Shown one piece after another: positions 10,074 to 22,114 of a stretch of DNA of 22,548 nucleotides; positions within the stretch are counted from its first letter, which is position 1, and each line of letters opens with the position of its first letter. Made by a program: the position numbers and the translations under genes. The notes under the pieces were generated by a model. It was given only the letters and a program-made list of their open reading frames with translations, was not told the origin of the DNA and made no database searches. Source of the DNA: Liolophura sinensis (lineage: Eukaryota > Mollusca > Polyplacophora > Chitonida > Chitonidae); contig NW_027018482.1 of the NCBI RefSeq assembly GCF_032854445.1, forward strand, positions 1 through 22,548, written 5' to 3'.

Positions 10074-12301
10074 AAGGGCACATAACTTATAGTCAAAAGT
10101 TGAATATAGTAATGACCAGTCGCGATTGTACAGAGTACAGTGTAGCCGATTTCAATTAACAAAAAGACCTGGCAAAAATGCAAAAGTGGAAAAACTGTTC
10201 CAGTGCTGCTGGTAAGAGGCTAATCCGACGTATTTTGTGACGAGAAATCGAATGGTGCAAACCGCGTTGCTCTCCGACTAATACTTTTGGCTGTAATGAC
10301 ACTTGAATGATCATTTATGTCATAATCACGTGCCCAGCAACGGCTCTTACTCCATGGAAACCAGGGAACTTTACAGTTTTTTAACAGCTGCCGATGCCTG
10401 GCTCAATTCCGCATCTTTTGGCACCTTACTGAAGTGGGTCAGTGTTCAGTTGTACTTTTTACAGCAGACTGTATCAAGTACCTTGTGTTTTTCACGTACA
10501 AATGGTGTGGTTTTTCTACACGTAGATAAAGACATTGAGATTGTCTTGCACTTAGAAGTAAGACAATTGCTGGGTGAGTTAAATGGGCTTAGCCCAAAGA
10601 TTTGACGTTTTCTGGGCTACCGAAGGGCACATAACTTATAGTCAAAAGTTGAATACAGTAATGACCAGTCGCGATTGTACAGAGTACAGTGTAGCCGATT
10701 TCAATTAACAAAAAGACCAGGTAAAAATGCAAAAGTGCAAAAAACTGTTCCAGTGCTGCTGGTAAGAGGCTAATCCGACGTATTTTGTGACGAGAAATCG
10801 AATGGTGCAAACCCCGTTGCTCTCCGACCAATACTTTTGGCTGTAGCGACAATTGAATGATCATTTATGTCATAATCACGTGCCCAGCAACGGCTCTTAC
10901 TCCATGGAAACCAGGGATATTTGCAATTTTTTAACAGCTGCCGATGCCTGGCCCAATTCCGCATCTTTTGGCACCTTATAAATGTGGGTCAGTGTTTAGT
11001 TGTACTTTTTACAGCAGACTGTATCAAGTACCTTGTGTTTTACAGCAGACTGTATCAAGTACCTTGTGTTTTTTATGTACAAATGGTCTGGTTTTTCTAC
11101 ACGTAGATAAAGACATTGAGATTGTCTTGGACTTAGAAGTAAGACAATTTCTGGGTGAGTTAAATGGGCTTAGCCCAAAGATTTCAGGTCTTCTGGGCTA
11201 CCAAAGGGCACATAACTTATAGTCAAAAGTTGAATATAGTAATGACCAGTCGCGATTGTACAGAGTACAGTGTAGCCGATTTCAATTAACAAAAAGACCT
11301 GGCAAAAATGCAAAAGTGGAAAAACTGTTCCAGTGCTGCTGGTAAGAGGCTAATCCGACGTATTTTGTGACGAGAAATCGAATGGTGCAAACCGCGTTGC
11401 TCTCCGACCAGTACTTTTGGCTGTATTGACAATTGAATGATCATTTATGTCATAATCACGTGCCCAGCAACGGCTCTTACTCCATGGAAACCAGGGAAAT
11501 TTGCAATTTTTCAACAGCTGCCAATGCCTGGCTCAATTCCGCATCTTTTGGCACCTTACTGAAGTGAGTCAGTGTTCAGTTGTACTTTTTACAGCAGACT
11601 GCATCAAGTACCTTGTGTTTTTCACGTACAAATGGTGTGGTTTTTCTACACGTAGATAAAGACATTGAGATTGTCTTGGACTTAGAAGTAAGACAATTGC
11701 TGGGTGAGTTAAATGGGCTTAGCCCAAAGATTTGACGTCTTCTGGGCTACCGAAGGGCACATAACTTATAGTCAAAAGTTAAATATAGTAATGACCACTC
11801 GCAATTGTACATAGTATAGTGTAGCCGATTTCAATTAACAAAAAGACCAGGCAAAAATGCAAAAGTGGAAAAACTGTTCCAGTGCTGCTGATAAGAGGCT
11901 AATCCGACGTATTTTGTGACGAGAAATCGAATGGTGCAAACCGCGTTGCTCTCCGACCAATACTTTTGGCTGCAGCGACAAATCAATGAATATTGATGTC
12001 ATAATCAAGTGCCCAGCAACGGCTCTTACTCCATTGAAACCAGGGATATTTGCAATTTTTTAACAGCTGCCGATACCTGGCCCAATTCCGCACCTTTTGG
12101 CACCTTATAAATGTGGGTCAGTGTTTAGTTGTACTTTTTACAGCAGACTGTATCAAGTACCTTGTGTTTTTTATGTACAAATGGTGTGGTTTTTCTACAC
12201 GTAGATAAAGACATTGAGATTGTCTTGCACTTAGAAGTAAGACAATTGCTGGGTGGGTTAAATGGGCTTAGCCCAAAGATTTCAGGTCTTCTGGGCTACC
12301 A
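10074..12301. repeat. Tetrameric higher-order repeat, first unit (2,228 bp)
   Basis: The unit runs C, A31, D, A2 and contains one 581-bp copy. Its first 1,549 bases (10074-11622) look identical to 12302-13850 in a line-by-line comparison, including private variants such as accccgttgc, gaatacag, aactttacag, gtattgac and gcatcaag. From 11623 it departs from the second unit and instead follows 6649-7327 at about 99% identity, so its last quarter comes from a different place in the array. Confidence 0.9.
11011..11072. repeat. 31-bp internal tandem duplication (copy 2 of 3)
   Basis: Two perfect 31-bp halves lie at 11011-11041 and 11042-11072 and make this monomer 581 bp long. It lies in the A31 copy of the first tetramer and is identical to the one at 13239-13300. 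Confidence 0.95.
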
Positions 12302-13850
12302 AAGGGCACATAACTTATAGTCAAAAGTTGAATATAGTAATGACCAGTCGCGATTGTACAGAGTACAGTGTAGCCGATTTCAATTAACAAAAAGACCTGG
12401 CAAAAATGCAAAAGTGGAAAAACTGTTCCAGTGCTGCTGGTAAGAGGCTAATCCGACGTATTTTGTGACGAGAAATCGAATGGTGCAAACCGCGTTGCTC
12501 TCCGACTAATACTTTTGGCTGTAATGACACTTGAATGATCATTTATGTCATAATCACGTGCCCAGCAACGGCTCTTACTCCATGGAAACCAGGGAACTTT
12601 ACAGTTTTTTAACAGCTGCCGATGCCTGGCTCAATTCCGCATCTTTTGGCACCTTACTGAAGTGGGTCAGTGTTCAGTTGTACTTTTTACAGCAGACTGT
12701 ATCAAGTACCTTGTGTTTTTCACGTACAAATGGTGTGGTTTTTCTACACGTAGATAAAGACATTGAGATTGTCTTGCACTTAGAAGTAAGACAATTGCTG
12801 GGTGAGTTAAATGGGCTTAGCCCAAAGATTTGACGTTTTCTGGGCTACCGAAGGGCACATAACTTATAGTCAAAAGTTGAATACAGTAATGACCAGTCGC
12901 GATTGTACAGAGTACAGTGTAGCCGATTTCAATTAACAAAAAGACCAGGTAAAAATGCAAAAGTGCAAAAAACTGTTCCAGTGCTGCTGGTAAGAGGCTA
13001 ATCCGACGTATTTTGTGACGAGAAATCGAATGGTGCAAACCCCGTTGCTCTCCGACCAATACTTTTGGCTGTAGCGACAATTGAATGATCATTTATGTCA
13101 TAATCACGTGCCCAGCAACGGCTCTTACTCCATGGAAACCAGGGATATTTGCAATTTTTTAACAGCTGCCGATGCCTGGCCCAATTCCGCATCTTTTGGC
13201 ACCTTATAAATGTGGGTCAGTGTTTAGTTGTACTTTTTACAGCAGACTGTATCAAGTACCTTGTGTTTTACAGCAGACTGTATCAAGTACCTTGTGTTTT
13301 TTATGTACAAATGGTCTGGTTTTTCTACACGTAGATAAAGACATTGAGATTGTCTTGGACTTAGAAGTAAGACAATTTCTGGGTGAGTTAAATGGGCTTA
13401 GCCCAAAGATTTCAGGTCTTCTGGGCTACCAAAGGGCACATAACTTATAGTCAAAAGTTGAATATAGTAATGACCAGTCGCGATTGTACAGAGTACAGTG
13501 TAGCCGATTTCAATTAACAAAAAGACCTGGCAAAAATGCAAAAGTGGAAAAACTGTTCCAGTGCTGCTGGTAAGAGGCTAATCCGACGTATTTTGTGACG
13601 AGAAATCGAATGGTGCAAACCGCGTTGCTCTCCGACCAGTACTTTTGGCTGTATTGACAATTGAATGATCATTTATGTCATAATCACGTGCCCAGCAACG
13701 GCTCTTACTCCATGGAAACCAGGGAAATTTGCAATTTTTCAACAGCTGCCAATGCCTGGCTCAATTCCGCATCTTTTGGCACCTTACTGAAGTGAGTCAG
13801 TGTTCAGTTGTACTTTTTACAGCAGACTGCATCAAGTACCTTGTGTTTTT
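12302..13850. repeat. Tetrameric higher-order repeat, second unit (shared part)
   Basis: This is the second copy of the 2,228-bp unit, covering C, A31 and most of D, with no difference that I can find from 10074-11622. Identity stops inside the T-run after ccttgtg. The second unit has a longer run followed by tatgtac, whereas the first has tcacgtac. Beyond it, the array continues into D' and E copies. Confidence 0.9.
13239..13300. repeat. 31-bp internal tandem duplication (copy 3 of 3)
   Basis: Two perfect halves lie at 13239-13269 and 13270-13300. This is the 2,228-bp-shifted copy of the duplication at 11011-11072 and was spread by the same tetramer duplication. The rarer aatggtctgg variant follows both. 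Confidence 0.95.
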
Positions 13851-13950
13851 TTTATGTACAAATGGTGTGGTTTTTCTACACGTAGATAAAGACATTGAGA
13901 TTGTCTTGCACTTAGAAGTAAGGCAATTGCTGGGTGAGTTAAATGGGCTT

Positions 13951-16145
13951 AGCCCAAAGATTTCAGGTCTTCTGGGCTACCGAAGGGCACATAACTTATA
14001 GTCAAAAGTTGAATATAGTAATGACCAGTCGCGATTGTACAGAGTACAGTGTAGCCGATTTCAATTAACAAAAAGACCAGGCAAAAATGCAAAAGTGGAA
14101 AAACTGTTCCAGTGCAGCTGGTAAGAGGCTAATCCGACGTATATTGTGACGAGAAATCGAATGGTGCAATCCGCGTTGCTCTCCGACCAATACTTTTGGC
14201 TGTAGTGACAATTGAATGATCATTTATGTCATAATCACGTGCCCAGCAACGGCTCTTACTCCATGGAAACGAGGTAAATTTGCAATTTTTCAACAGCTGC
14301 CGATGCCGGGCCCAATTCCGCATCTTTTGGCACCTTACTGAAGTGGGTCAGTGTTCAGTTGTACTTTTTACAGCAGACTGTATCAAGTACCTTGTGTTTA
14401 TCACGTACAAATGGTGTGGTTTTTCTACACGTAGATAAAGACATTGAGATTGTCTTGCACTTAGAAGTAAGGCAATTGCTGGGTGAGTTAAATGGGCTTA
14501 GCCCAAAAATTTCAGGTCTTTTGGTCTACCGAAGGGCACATAACTTATAGTCAAAAGTTGAATATAGTAATGACCAGTCGCGATTGTACAGAGTACAGTG
14601 TAGCCGATTTCAATTAACAAAAAGACCAGGCAAAAATGCAAATGTGGAAAAACTGTTCCAGTGCTGCTGGTAAGAGGTTAATCCGACGTATTTTGTGACG
14701 AGAAATTGAATGGTGCAAACCGCGTTGCTCTCCGACCAATACTTTTGGCTGTAGCGACAATTCATTGATCATTGAAGTCATAATCACGTGCCCAGCAACG
14801 GCTCTTACTCCATGGAAACCAGGGAAATTGGCAATTTTTCAACAGCTGCCGATACCTGGCCCAATTCCGCATCTTTTGGCACCTTATAAATGTGGGTCTG
14901 TGGTCAGTTGTACATTTTACAGCAGACTGTATCAAGTACCTTGTGTTTTTCACGTACAAATGGTGTGGTTTTTCTACACGTAGATAAAGACATTGAGATT
15001 GTCTTGGACTTAGAAGTAAGACAATTGCTGGGTGAGTTAAATGGGCTTACCCAAAGATATCAGGTCTTCTGGGCTACCGAAGGGCACATAACTTATAGTC
15101 AAAAGTTGAATATAGTAATGACCAGTCGCGATTGTACAGAGTACAGTGTAGCCGATTTCAATTAACAAAAAGACGAGGCAAAAATGCAAAAGTGGAAAAA
15201 CTCTTCCAGTGCAGCTGGTAAGAGGCTAATCCGACGTATATTGTGACGAGAAATCGAATGGTGCAATCCGCGTTGCTCTCCGACCAATACTTTTGGCTGT
15301 AGTGACAATTGAATGATCATTTATGTCATAATCACGTGCCCAGCAACGGCTCTTACTCCATGGAAACCAGGTAAATTTGCAATTTTTCAACAGCTGCCGA
15401 TGCCTGGCCCAATTCCGCATCATTTGGCACCTTACTGAAGTGGGTCAGTGTTCAGTTGTACTTTTTACAGCAGACTGTATCAAGTACCTTGTGTTTATCA
15501 CGTACAAATGGTGTGGTTTTTCTACACGTAGATAAAGACATTGAGATTGTCTTGCACTTAGAAGTAAGGCAATTGCTGGGTGAGTTAAATGGGCTTAGCC
15601 AAAAATTTCAGGTCTTTTGGTCTACCGAAGGGCACATAACTTATAGTCAAAAGTTGAATATAGTAATGACCAGTCGCGATTGTACAGAGTACAGTGTAGC
15701 CGATTTCAATTAACAAAAAGACCAGGCAAAAATGCAAATGTGGAAAAACTGTTCCAGTGCTGCTGGTAAGAGGTTAATCCGACGTATTTTGTGACGAGAA
15801 ATTGAATGGTGCAAACCGCGTTGCTCTCCGACCAATACTTTTGGCTGTAGCGACAATTCAATGATCATTGAAGTCATAATCACGTGCCCAGCAACGGCTC
15901 TTACTCCATGGAAACCAGGGAAATTGGCAATTTTTCAACAGCTGCCGATACCTGGCCCAATTCCGCATCTTTTGGCACCTTATAAATGTGGGTCTGTGGT
16001 CAGTTGTACATTTTACAGCAGACTGTAATCAAGTACCTTGTGTTTTTCACGTACAAATGGTGTGGTTTTTCTACACGTAGATAAAGACATTGAGATTGTC
16101 TTGGACTTAGAAGTAAGACAATTGCTGGGTGAGTTAAATGGGCTT
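13951..16145. repeat. Dimeric higher-order repeat, (D'-E) x2
   Basis: Two tandem units of about 1,097 bp share rare variants: gtgcagctgg with tatattgtgac and gcaatccgcg, aggtaaatttgc, gtgtttatcacg, tcttttggtctacc, aaatgtggaaa, gaggttaatcc, gaaattgaatgg, cattgaagtcat and gtacattttac. The differences are few (gccgggccc against gcctggccc, catcatttgg against catcttttgg, and one missing c in agccaaaaattt). The first unit ends in the variant gcttacccaaagatatc, which is seen again only at 22180. Confidence 0.85.
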
Positions 16146-19100
16146 AGCCCAAAGATTTGACGTCTTCTGGGCTACCGAAGGGCACATAACTTATAGTCAA
16201 AAGTTGAATATAGTAATGACCAGTCGCGATTGTACAGAGTACAGTGTAGCCGATTTCAATTAACAAAAAGGACCAGGTAAAAATGCAAAAGTGGAAAAAC
16301 TGTTCCAGTGCTGCTGGTAAGAGGCTAATCCGACGTATTTTGTGACGAGAAATCGAATGGTGCAAACCGCGTTGCTCTCCGACTAATACTTTTGCCTGTA
16401 GTGACAATTGAATGATTATTTATGTCATAATCACGTGCCCAGCAACGGCTCTTACTCCATGGAAAACCAGGGAACTTTACAATTTTTTAACAGCTGCCGA
16501 TGCCTGGCTCAATTCGGCATCTTTTGGCACCTTACTGAAGTGGTCAGTGTTCAGTTGTACTTTTACAGCAGACTGTATCAAGTACCTTGTGTTTTTCACG
16601 TACAAATGGTGTGGTTTTTCTACACGTAGATAAAGACATTGAGATTGTCTTGCACTTAGAAGTAAGACAATTGCTGGGTGAGTTAAATGGGCTTAGCCCA
16701 AAAGATTTGAAGTTTTCTGGGCTACCGAAGGGCACATAACTTATAGTCAAAAGTTGAATATAGTAATGACCAGTCGCGATTGTACAGAGTACGGTGTAGC
16801 CGATTTCAATTAACAAAAAGACCAGGCAAAAATGCAAAAGTGGAAAAACTGTTCCAGTGCTGCTGGTAAGAGGCTAATCCGACGTATTTTGTGACGAGAA
16901 ATCGAATGGTGCAAACCGCGTTGCTCTCCGACCAATACTTTTGGCTGTAGCGACAATTCAATGATCATTGATGTCATAATCACGTGCCCAGCAACGGCTC
17001 TTACTCCATGGAAACCAGGGATATTTGCAATTTTTTAACAGCTGCCGATGCCTGGCCCAATTCCGCATCTTTTGGCACCTTATAAATGTGGGTCAGTGTT
17101 TAGTTGTACTTTTTACAGCAGACTGTATCAAGTACCTTGTGTTTTTTATGTACAAATGGTGTGGTTTTTCTACATGTAGATAAAGACATTGAGATTGTCT
17201 TGGACTTAGAAGTAAGACAATTGCTGGGTGAGTTAAATGGCTTAGCCCAAAGATTTCAGGTCTTCTGGGCTACCGAAGGGCACATAACTTATAGTCAAAA
17301 GTTGAATATAGTAATGACCAGTCGCGATTGTACAGAGTACAGTGTAGCCGATTTCAATTAACAAAAGACCAGGTAAAAATGCAAAAGTGGAAAAACTGTT
17401 CCAGTGCTGCTGGTAAGAGGGCTAATCCGACGTATTTTGTGACGAGAAATCGAATGGTGCAAACCGCGTTGCTTTCCAACCAATACTTTTGGCTGTAGTG
17501 ACAATTGAATGATCATTTATGTCATAATCACGTGCCCAGCAACGGCTCTTACTCCATGGAAACCAGGGAAATTGGCAATTTTTCAACAGCTGCCGATACC
17601 TGGCCCAATTCCGCATCTTTTGGCACCTTATAAATGTGGGTCTGTGGTCAGTTGTACTTTTGACAGCAGACTGTATCAAGTACCTTGTGTTTTTCACGTA
17701 CAAATGGTGTGGTTTTCTACACGTAGATAAAGACATTGAGATTGTCTTGGACTTAGAAGTAAGACAATTACTGGGTGAGTTAAATGGGCTTAGCCCAAAG
17801 ATTTGACGTCTTCTGGGCTACCGAAGGGCACATAACTTATAGTCAAAAGTGAAATATAGTAATGACCACTCGCAATTGTACATAGTATAGTGTAGCCGAT
17901 TTCAATTAACAAAAAGACCAGGCAAAAATGCAAAAGTGGAAAAACTGTTCCAGTGCTGCTGATAAGAGGCTAATCCGACGTATTTTGTGACGAGAAATCG
18001 AATGGTGCAAACCGCGTTGCTCTCCGACTAATACTTTTGCCTGTAGTGACAATTGAACGATCATTTATGTCATAATCACGTGCCCAGCAACGGCTCTTAC
18101 TCCATGGAAACCAGGGAAATTTGCAATTTTTCAACAGCTGCCGATGCCTGGCTCAATTGCGCATCTTTTGGCACCTTACTGAAGTGGGTCAGTGTTTAGT
18201 TGTACTTTTTACAGCAGACTGTATCAAGTACCTTGTGTTTTTCACGTACAAATGGTGTGGTTTTTCTACACGTAGATAAAGACATTGAGATTGTCTTAGA
18301 CTTAGAAAGTAAGACAATTGCTGGGTGAGTTAAATGGGCTTAGCCCAAAGATTTCAGGTCTTCTGGGCTACCGAAGGGCACATAACTTATAGTCAAAAGT
18401 TGAATATAGTAATGACCAGTCGCGATTGTACAGAGTACAGTGTAGCCGATTTCAATAAACAAGAAGACCAGGTAAAAATGCAAAAGTGGAAAAACTGTTC
18501 CAGTGCTGCTGGTAAGAGGCTAATCCGACGTATTTTGTGACGAGAAATCGAATGGTGCAATCCGCGTTGCTCTCCGACCAATATGTTTGGCTGTAGCGAC
18601 AATTGAATGATCATTTATGTCATAAAACACGTGCCCAGCAACGGCTCTTACTCCATGGAAACCAGGGAAATTGGCAATTTTTCAACAGCTGCCGATGCCT
18701 GGCTCAATTCCTCATCTTTTGGCACCTTATTCATGTGGGTCTGTTTTCAGTTGTACTTTTTACAGCAGACTGTATCAAGTACCTTGTGTTTTTCTCGTAC
18801 AAATGGTGTGGTTTTTCTACACGTAGATAAAGACATTGAGATTGTCTTGGACTTAGAAGTAAGACAATTGTTGGGTGAGTTAAATGGGCTTGGCCCAAAG
18901 ATTTCAGGTCTTCTGGGCTACCGAAGGGCACATAACTTATAGTCAAAAGTTGAATATAGTAATGACCAGTCGCGATTGTACAGAGTACAGTGTAGCCGAT
19001 TTCAATTAACAAAAAGACCAGGCAAAAATGCAAAAGTGGAAAAACTGTTCCAGTGCTGCTGGTAAGAGGCTAATCCGACGTATTTTGTGACGAGAAATCG

Positions 19101-19918
19101 AATGGTGCAAACCGCGTTGCTCTCCGACCAATACTTTTGGCTGTAGTGACAATTGAATGATCATTTATGTCATAATCACGTGCCCAGCAACGGCTCTTAC
19201 TCCATGGAAACCAGGGAAATTTCCATTTTTTTAAACAGCTGCCGATGCCTGGCTCAATTCCACATCTTTTGGCACCTTACTGAAGTGGGTCAGTGTTCAG
19301 TTGTACTTTTTACAGCAGACTGTATCAAGTACCTTGTGTTTTTCACGTAAAAATGGTGTGGTTTTTCTACACGTAGATAAAGACATTGAGATTCTCTTGC
19401 ACTTAGAAGTAAGACAATTGCTGGGTGAGTTAAATGGGCTTAGCCCAAAGATTTGACGTCTTCTGGGCTACCGAAGGGCACATAACTTATAGTCAAAAGT
19501 TGAATATAGTAATGACCAGTCGCGATTGTACAGAGTACAGTGTAGCCGATTTCAATTAACAAAAAGACCAGGCAAAATGCAAAAGTGGAAAAACTGTTCC
19601 AGTGCTGCTGGTAAGAGGCTAATCCGACGTATTTTGTGACGAGAAATCGAATGGTGCAAACCGCGTTCTCTCCGACCAATACTTTTGGCTGTAGTGACAA
19701 TTGAATGATCATTTATGTCATAATCACGTGCCCAGCAACGGCTCTTACTCCATGGAAACCAGGAAATTGGCAATTTTCAACAGCTGCCCGATGCCTGGCT
19801 CAATTCCGCATCTTTTGGCACCTTACTGAAGTGGATCTGTGTTCAGTTGTACTTTATACAGCAGACTGTATCAAGTACCTTGTGTTTTTCACGTACAAAT
19901 GGTGTGGTTTTTCTACAC
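16146..19918. repeat. Mixed monomer region without a clean higher-order period
   Basis: The copies follow the order C, A, E, D, B-like, D-like and a mosaic, and I see no repeated series among them. Lengths drift from 546 to 551 bp through single-base indels (for example aaatggcttag near 17237, aagagggct near 17415, cgcgttctctcc near 19660). The mosaic copy at 19373 combines a B-like left part (gaaattggc), a D-like ctgaag and its own tggatctgtg. The ccactcgcaattgtac variant of the A2 copies also appears here, near 17866. Confidence 0.75.
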
Positions 19919-22114
19919 GTAGATAAAGACATTGAGATTGTCTTGCACTTAGAAGTAAGACAATTGCTGGGTGAGTTAAATGGGCCTAGCCGAAAGATTT
20001 GACGTCCTCTGGGCTACCGAAGGGCACATAACTTATAGTCAAAAGTTGAATATAGTAATGACCAGTCGCGATTGTACAGAGTACAGTGTAGCCGATTTCA
20101 ATTAACAAAAAGACCAGGCAAAAATGCAAAAGTGGAAAAACTGTTCCAGTGTTGCTGGTAAGAGGCTAATCCGACGTATTTTGTGACGAGAAATCGAATG
20201 GTGCAAACCGCGTTGCTCTCCGACCAATACTTTTGCCTGTAGCGACAATTGAATGATCATTGATGTCATAACCACGTGCCCAGCAACGGCTCTTACTCCA
20301 TGGAAACCAGGGAAATTGGCAATTTTTTTAACAGCTGCCGATACCTGGCCCAATTCCGCATCTTTTGGCACCTTACTGAAGTGGGTCAGTGTTCAGTTGT
20401 ACTTTTTACAGCAGACTGTATCAAGTACCTTGTGTTTTTTCACGTACAAATGGTGTGGTTTTTCTAGACGTAGATAAAGACATTGAGATTGTCTTGCACT
20501 TAGAAGTAAGACAATTGCTGGGTGAGTTAAATGGGCTTAGCCGAAAGAGTTGACGTCTTCTGGGCTACCGAAGGGCACATAACTTATAGTCAAAAGTTGA
20601 ATATAGTAATGACCAGTCGCGATTGTACAGAGTACAGTGTAGCCGATTTCAGTTAACAAAAAGACCAGGCAAAAATGCAAAAGTGGAAAAACTGTTCCAG
20701 TGCTGCTGGTAAGAGGCTAATCCGACGTATTTTGTGACGAGAAATCGAATGGTGCAAACCGCGTTGCTCTCCGACCAATACTTTTGCCTGTAGCGACAAT
20801 TGAATGATCATTTATGTCATAATCACGTGCACAGCAACGGCTCTTACTCCATGGAAACCAGGGAAATTGGCAATTTTTCAACAGCTGCCGATACCTGGCC
20901 CAATTCCGCATCTTTTGGCACCTTATAAATGTGGGTCTGTGGTCAGTTGTACTTTTTACAGCAGACTGTATCAAGTACCTTGTGTTTTTATGTACAAATG
21001 GTCTGGTTTTTCTACACGTAGATAAAGACATTGAGATTGTCTTGCACTTAGAAGTAAGACAATTGCTGGGTGAGTTAAATGGGCTTAGCCGAAAGATTTG
21101 ACGTCCTCTGGGCTACCGAAGGGCACATAACTTATAGTCAAAAGTTGAATATAGTAATCACCAGTCGCGATTGTACAGAGTACAGTGTAGCCGATTTCAA
21201 TTAACAAAAAGACCAGGCAAAAATGCAAAAGTGGAAAAACTGTTCCAGTGTTGCTGGTAAGAGGCTAATCCGACGTATTTTGTGACGAGAAATCGAATGG
21301 TGCAAACCGCGTTTCTCTCCGACCAATACTTTTGCCTGTAGCGACAATTGAATGATCATTGATGTCATAATCACGTGCCCAGCAACGGCTCTTACTCCAT
21401 GGAAACCAGGGAAATTGGCAATTTTTTTAACAGCTGCCGATACCTGGCCCAATTCCGCATCTTTTGGCACCTTACTGAAGTGGGTCAGTGTTCAGTTGTA
21501 CTTTTTACAGCAGACTGTATCAAGTACCTTGTGTTTTTCACGTACAAAGGTGTGGTTTTTCTAGACGTAGATAAAGACATTGAGATTGTCTTGCACTTAG
21601 AAGTAAAGACAATTGCTGGGTGAGTTAAATGGGCTTAGCCGAAAGAGTTGACGTCTTCTGGGCTACCGAAGGGCACATAACTTATAGTCAAAAGTTGAAT
21701 ATAGTAATGACCAGTCGCGATTGTACAGAGTACAGTGTAGCCGATTTCAATTAACAAAAAGACCAGGCAAAAATGCAAAAGTGGAAAAACTGTTCAGTGC
21801 TGCTGGTAAGAGGCTAATCCGACGTATTTGTGACGAGAAATCGAATGGTGCAAACCGCGTTGCTCTCCGACCAATACTTTTGCCTGTAGCGACAATTGAA
21901 TGATCATTTATGTCATAATCACGTGCACAGCAACGGCTCTTACTCCATGGAAACCAGGGAAATTGGCAATTTTTTCAACAGCTGCCGATACCTGGCCCCA
22001 TTCCGCATCTTTTGGCACCTTATAAATGTGGGTCTGTGGTCAGTTGTACTTTTTACAGCAGACTGTATCAAGTACCTTGTGTTTTTATGTACAAATGGTC
22101 TGGTTTTTCTACAC
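19919..22114. repeat. Dimeric higher-order repeat, (F-E) x2
   Basis: Two tandem units lie at about 19919-21017 and 21018-22114. Shared markers are gacgtcctctggg, gtgttgctgg, gcctgtagcgac, ctagacgtag, ccgaaagagttgacg, cacgtgcacagc and aatggtctgg. Type F joins an E-like left half (gaaattggc, gatacctggccc) to a C/D-like right half (ctgaagtgggtcagtg). The second unit ends near 22140, where the last partial copy has ggactgaaaag instead of gcacttagaag. Confidence 0.85.

Noticed and set aside
17422-17736. Minus-strand ORFs of about 64-104 codons (such as those beginning MRNWARHRQLL)
   Set aside because: They are the reverse reading of the same diagnostic stretch. Their length depends on which variant the copy carries, and they overlap plus-strand ORFs throughout. 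There is no sign of coding constraint.
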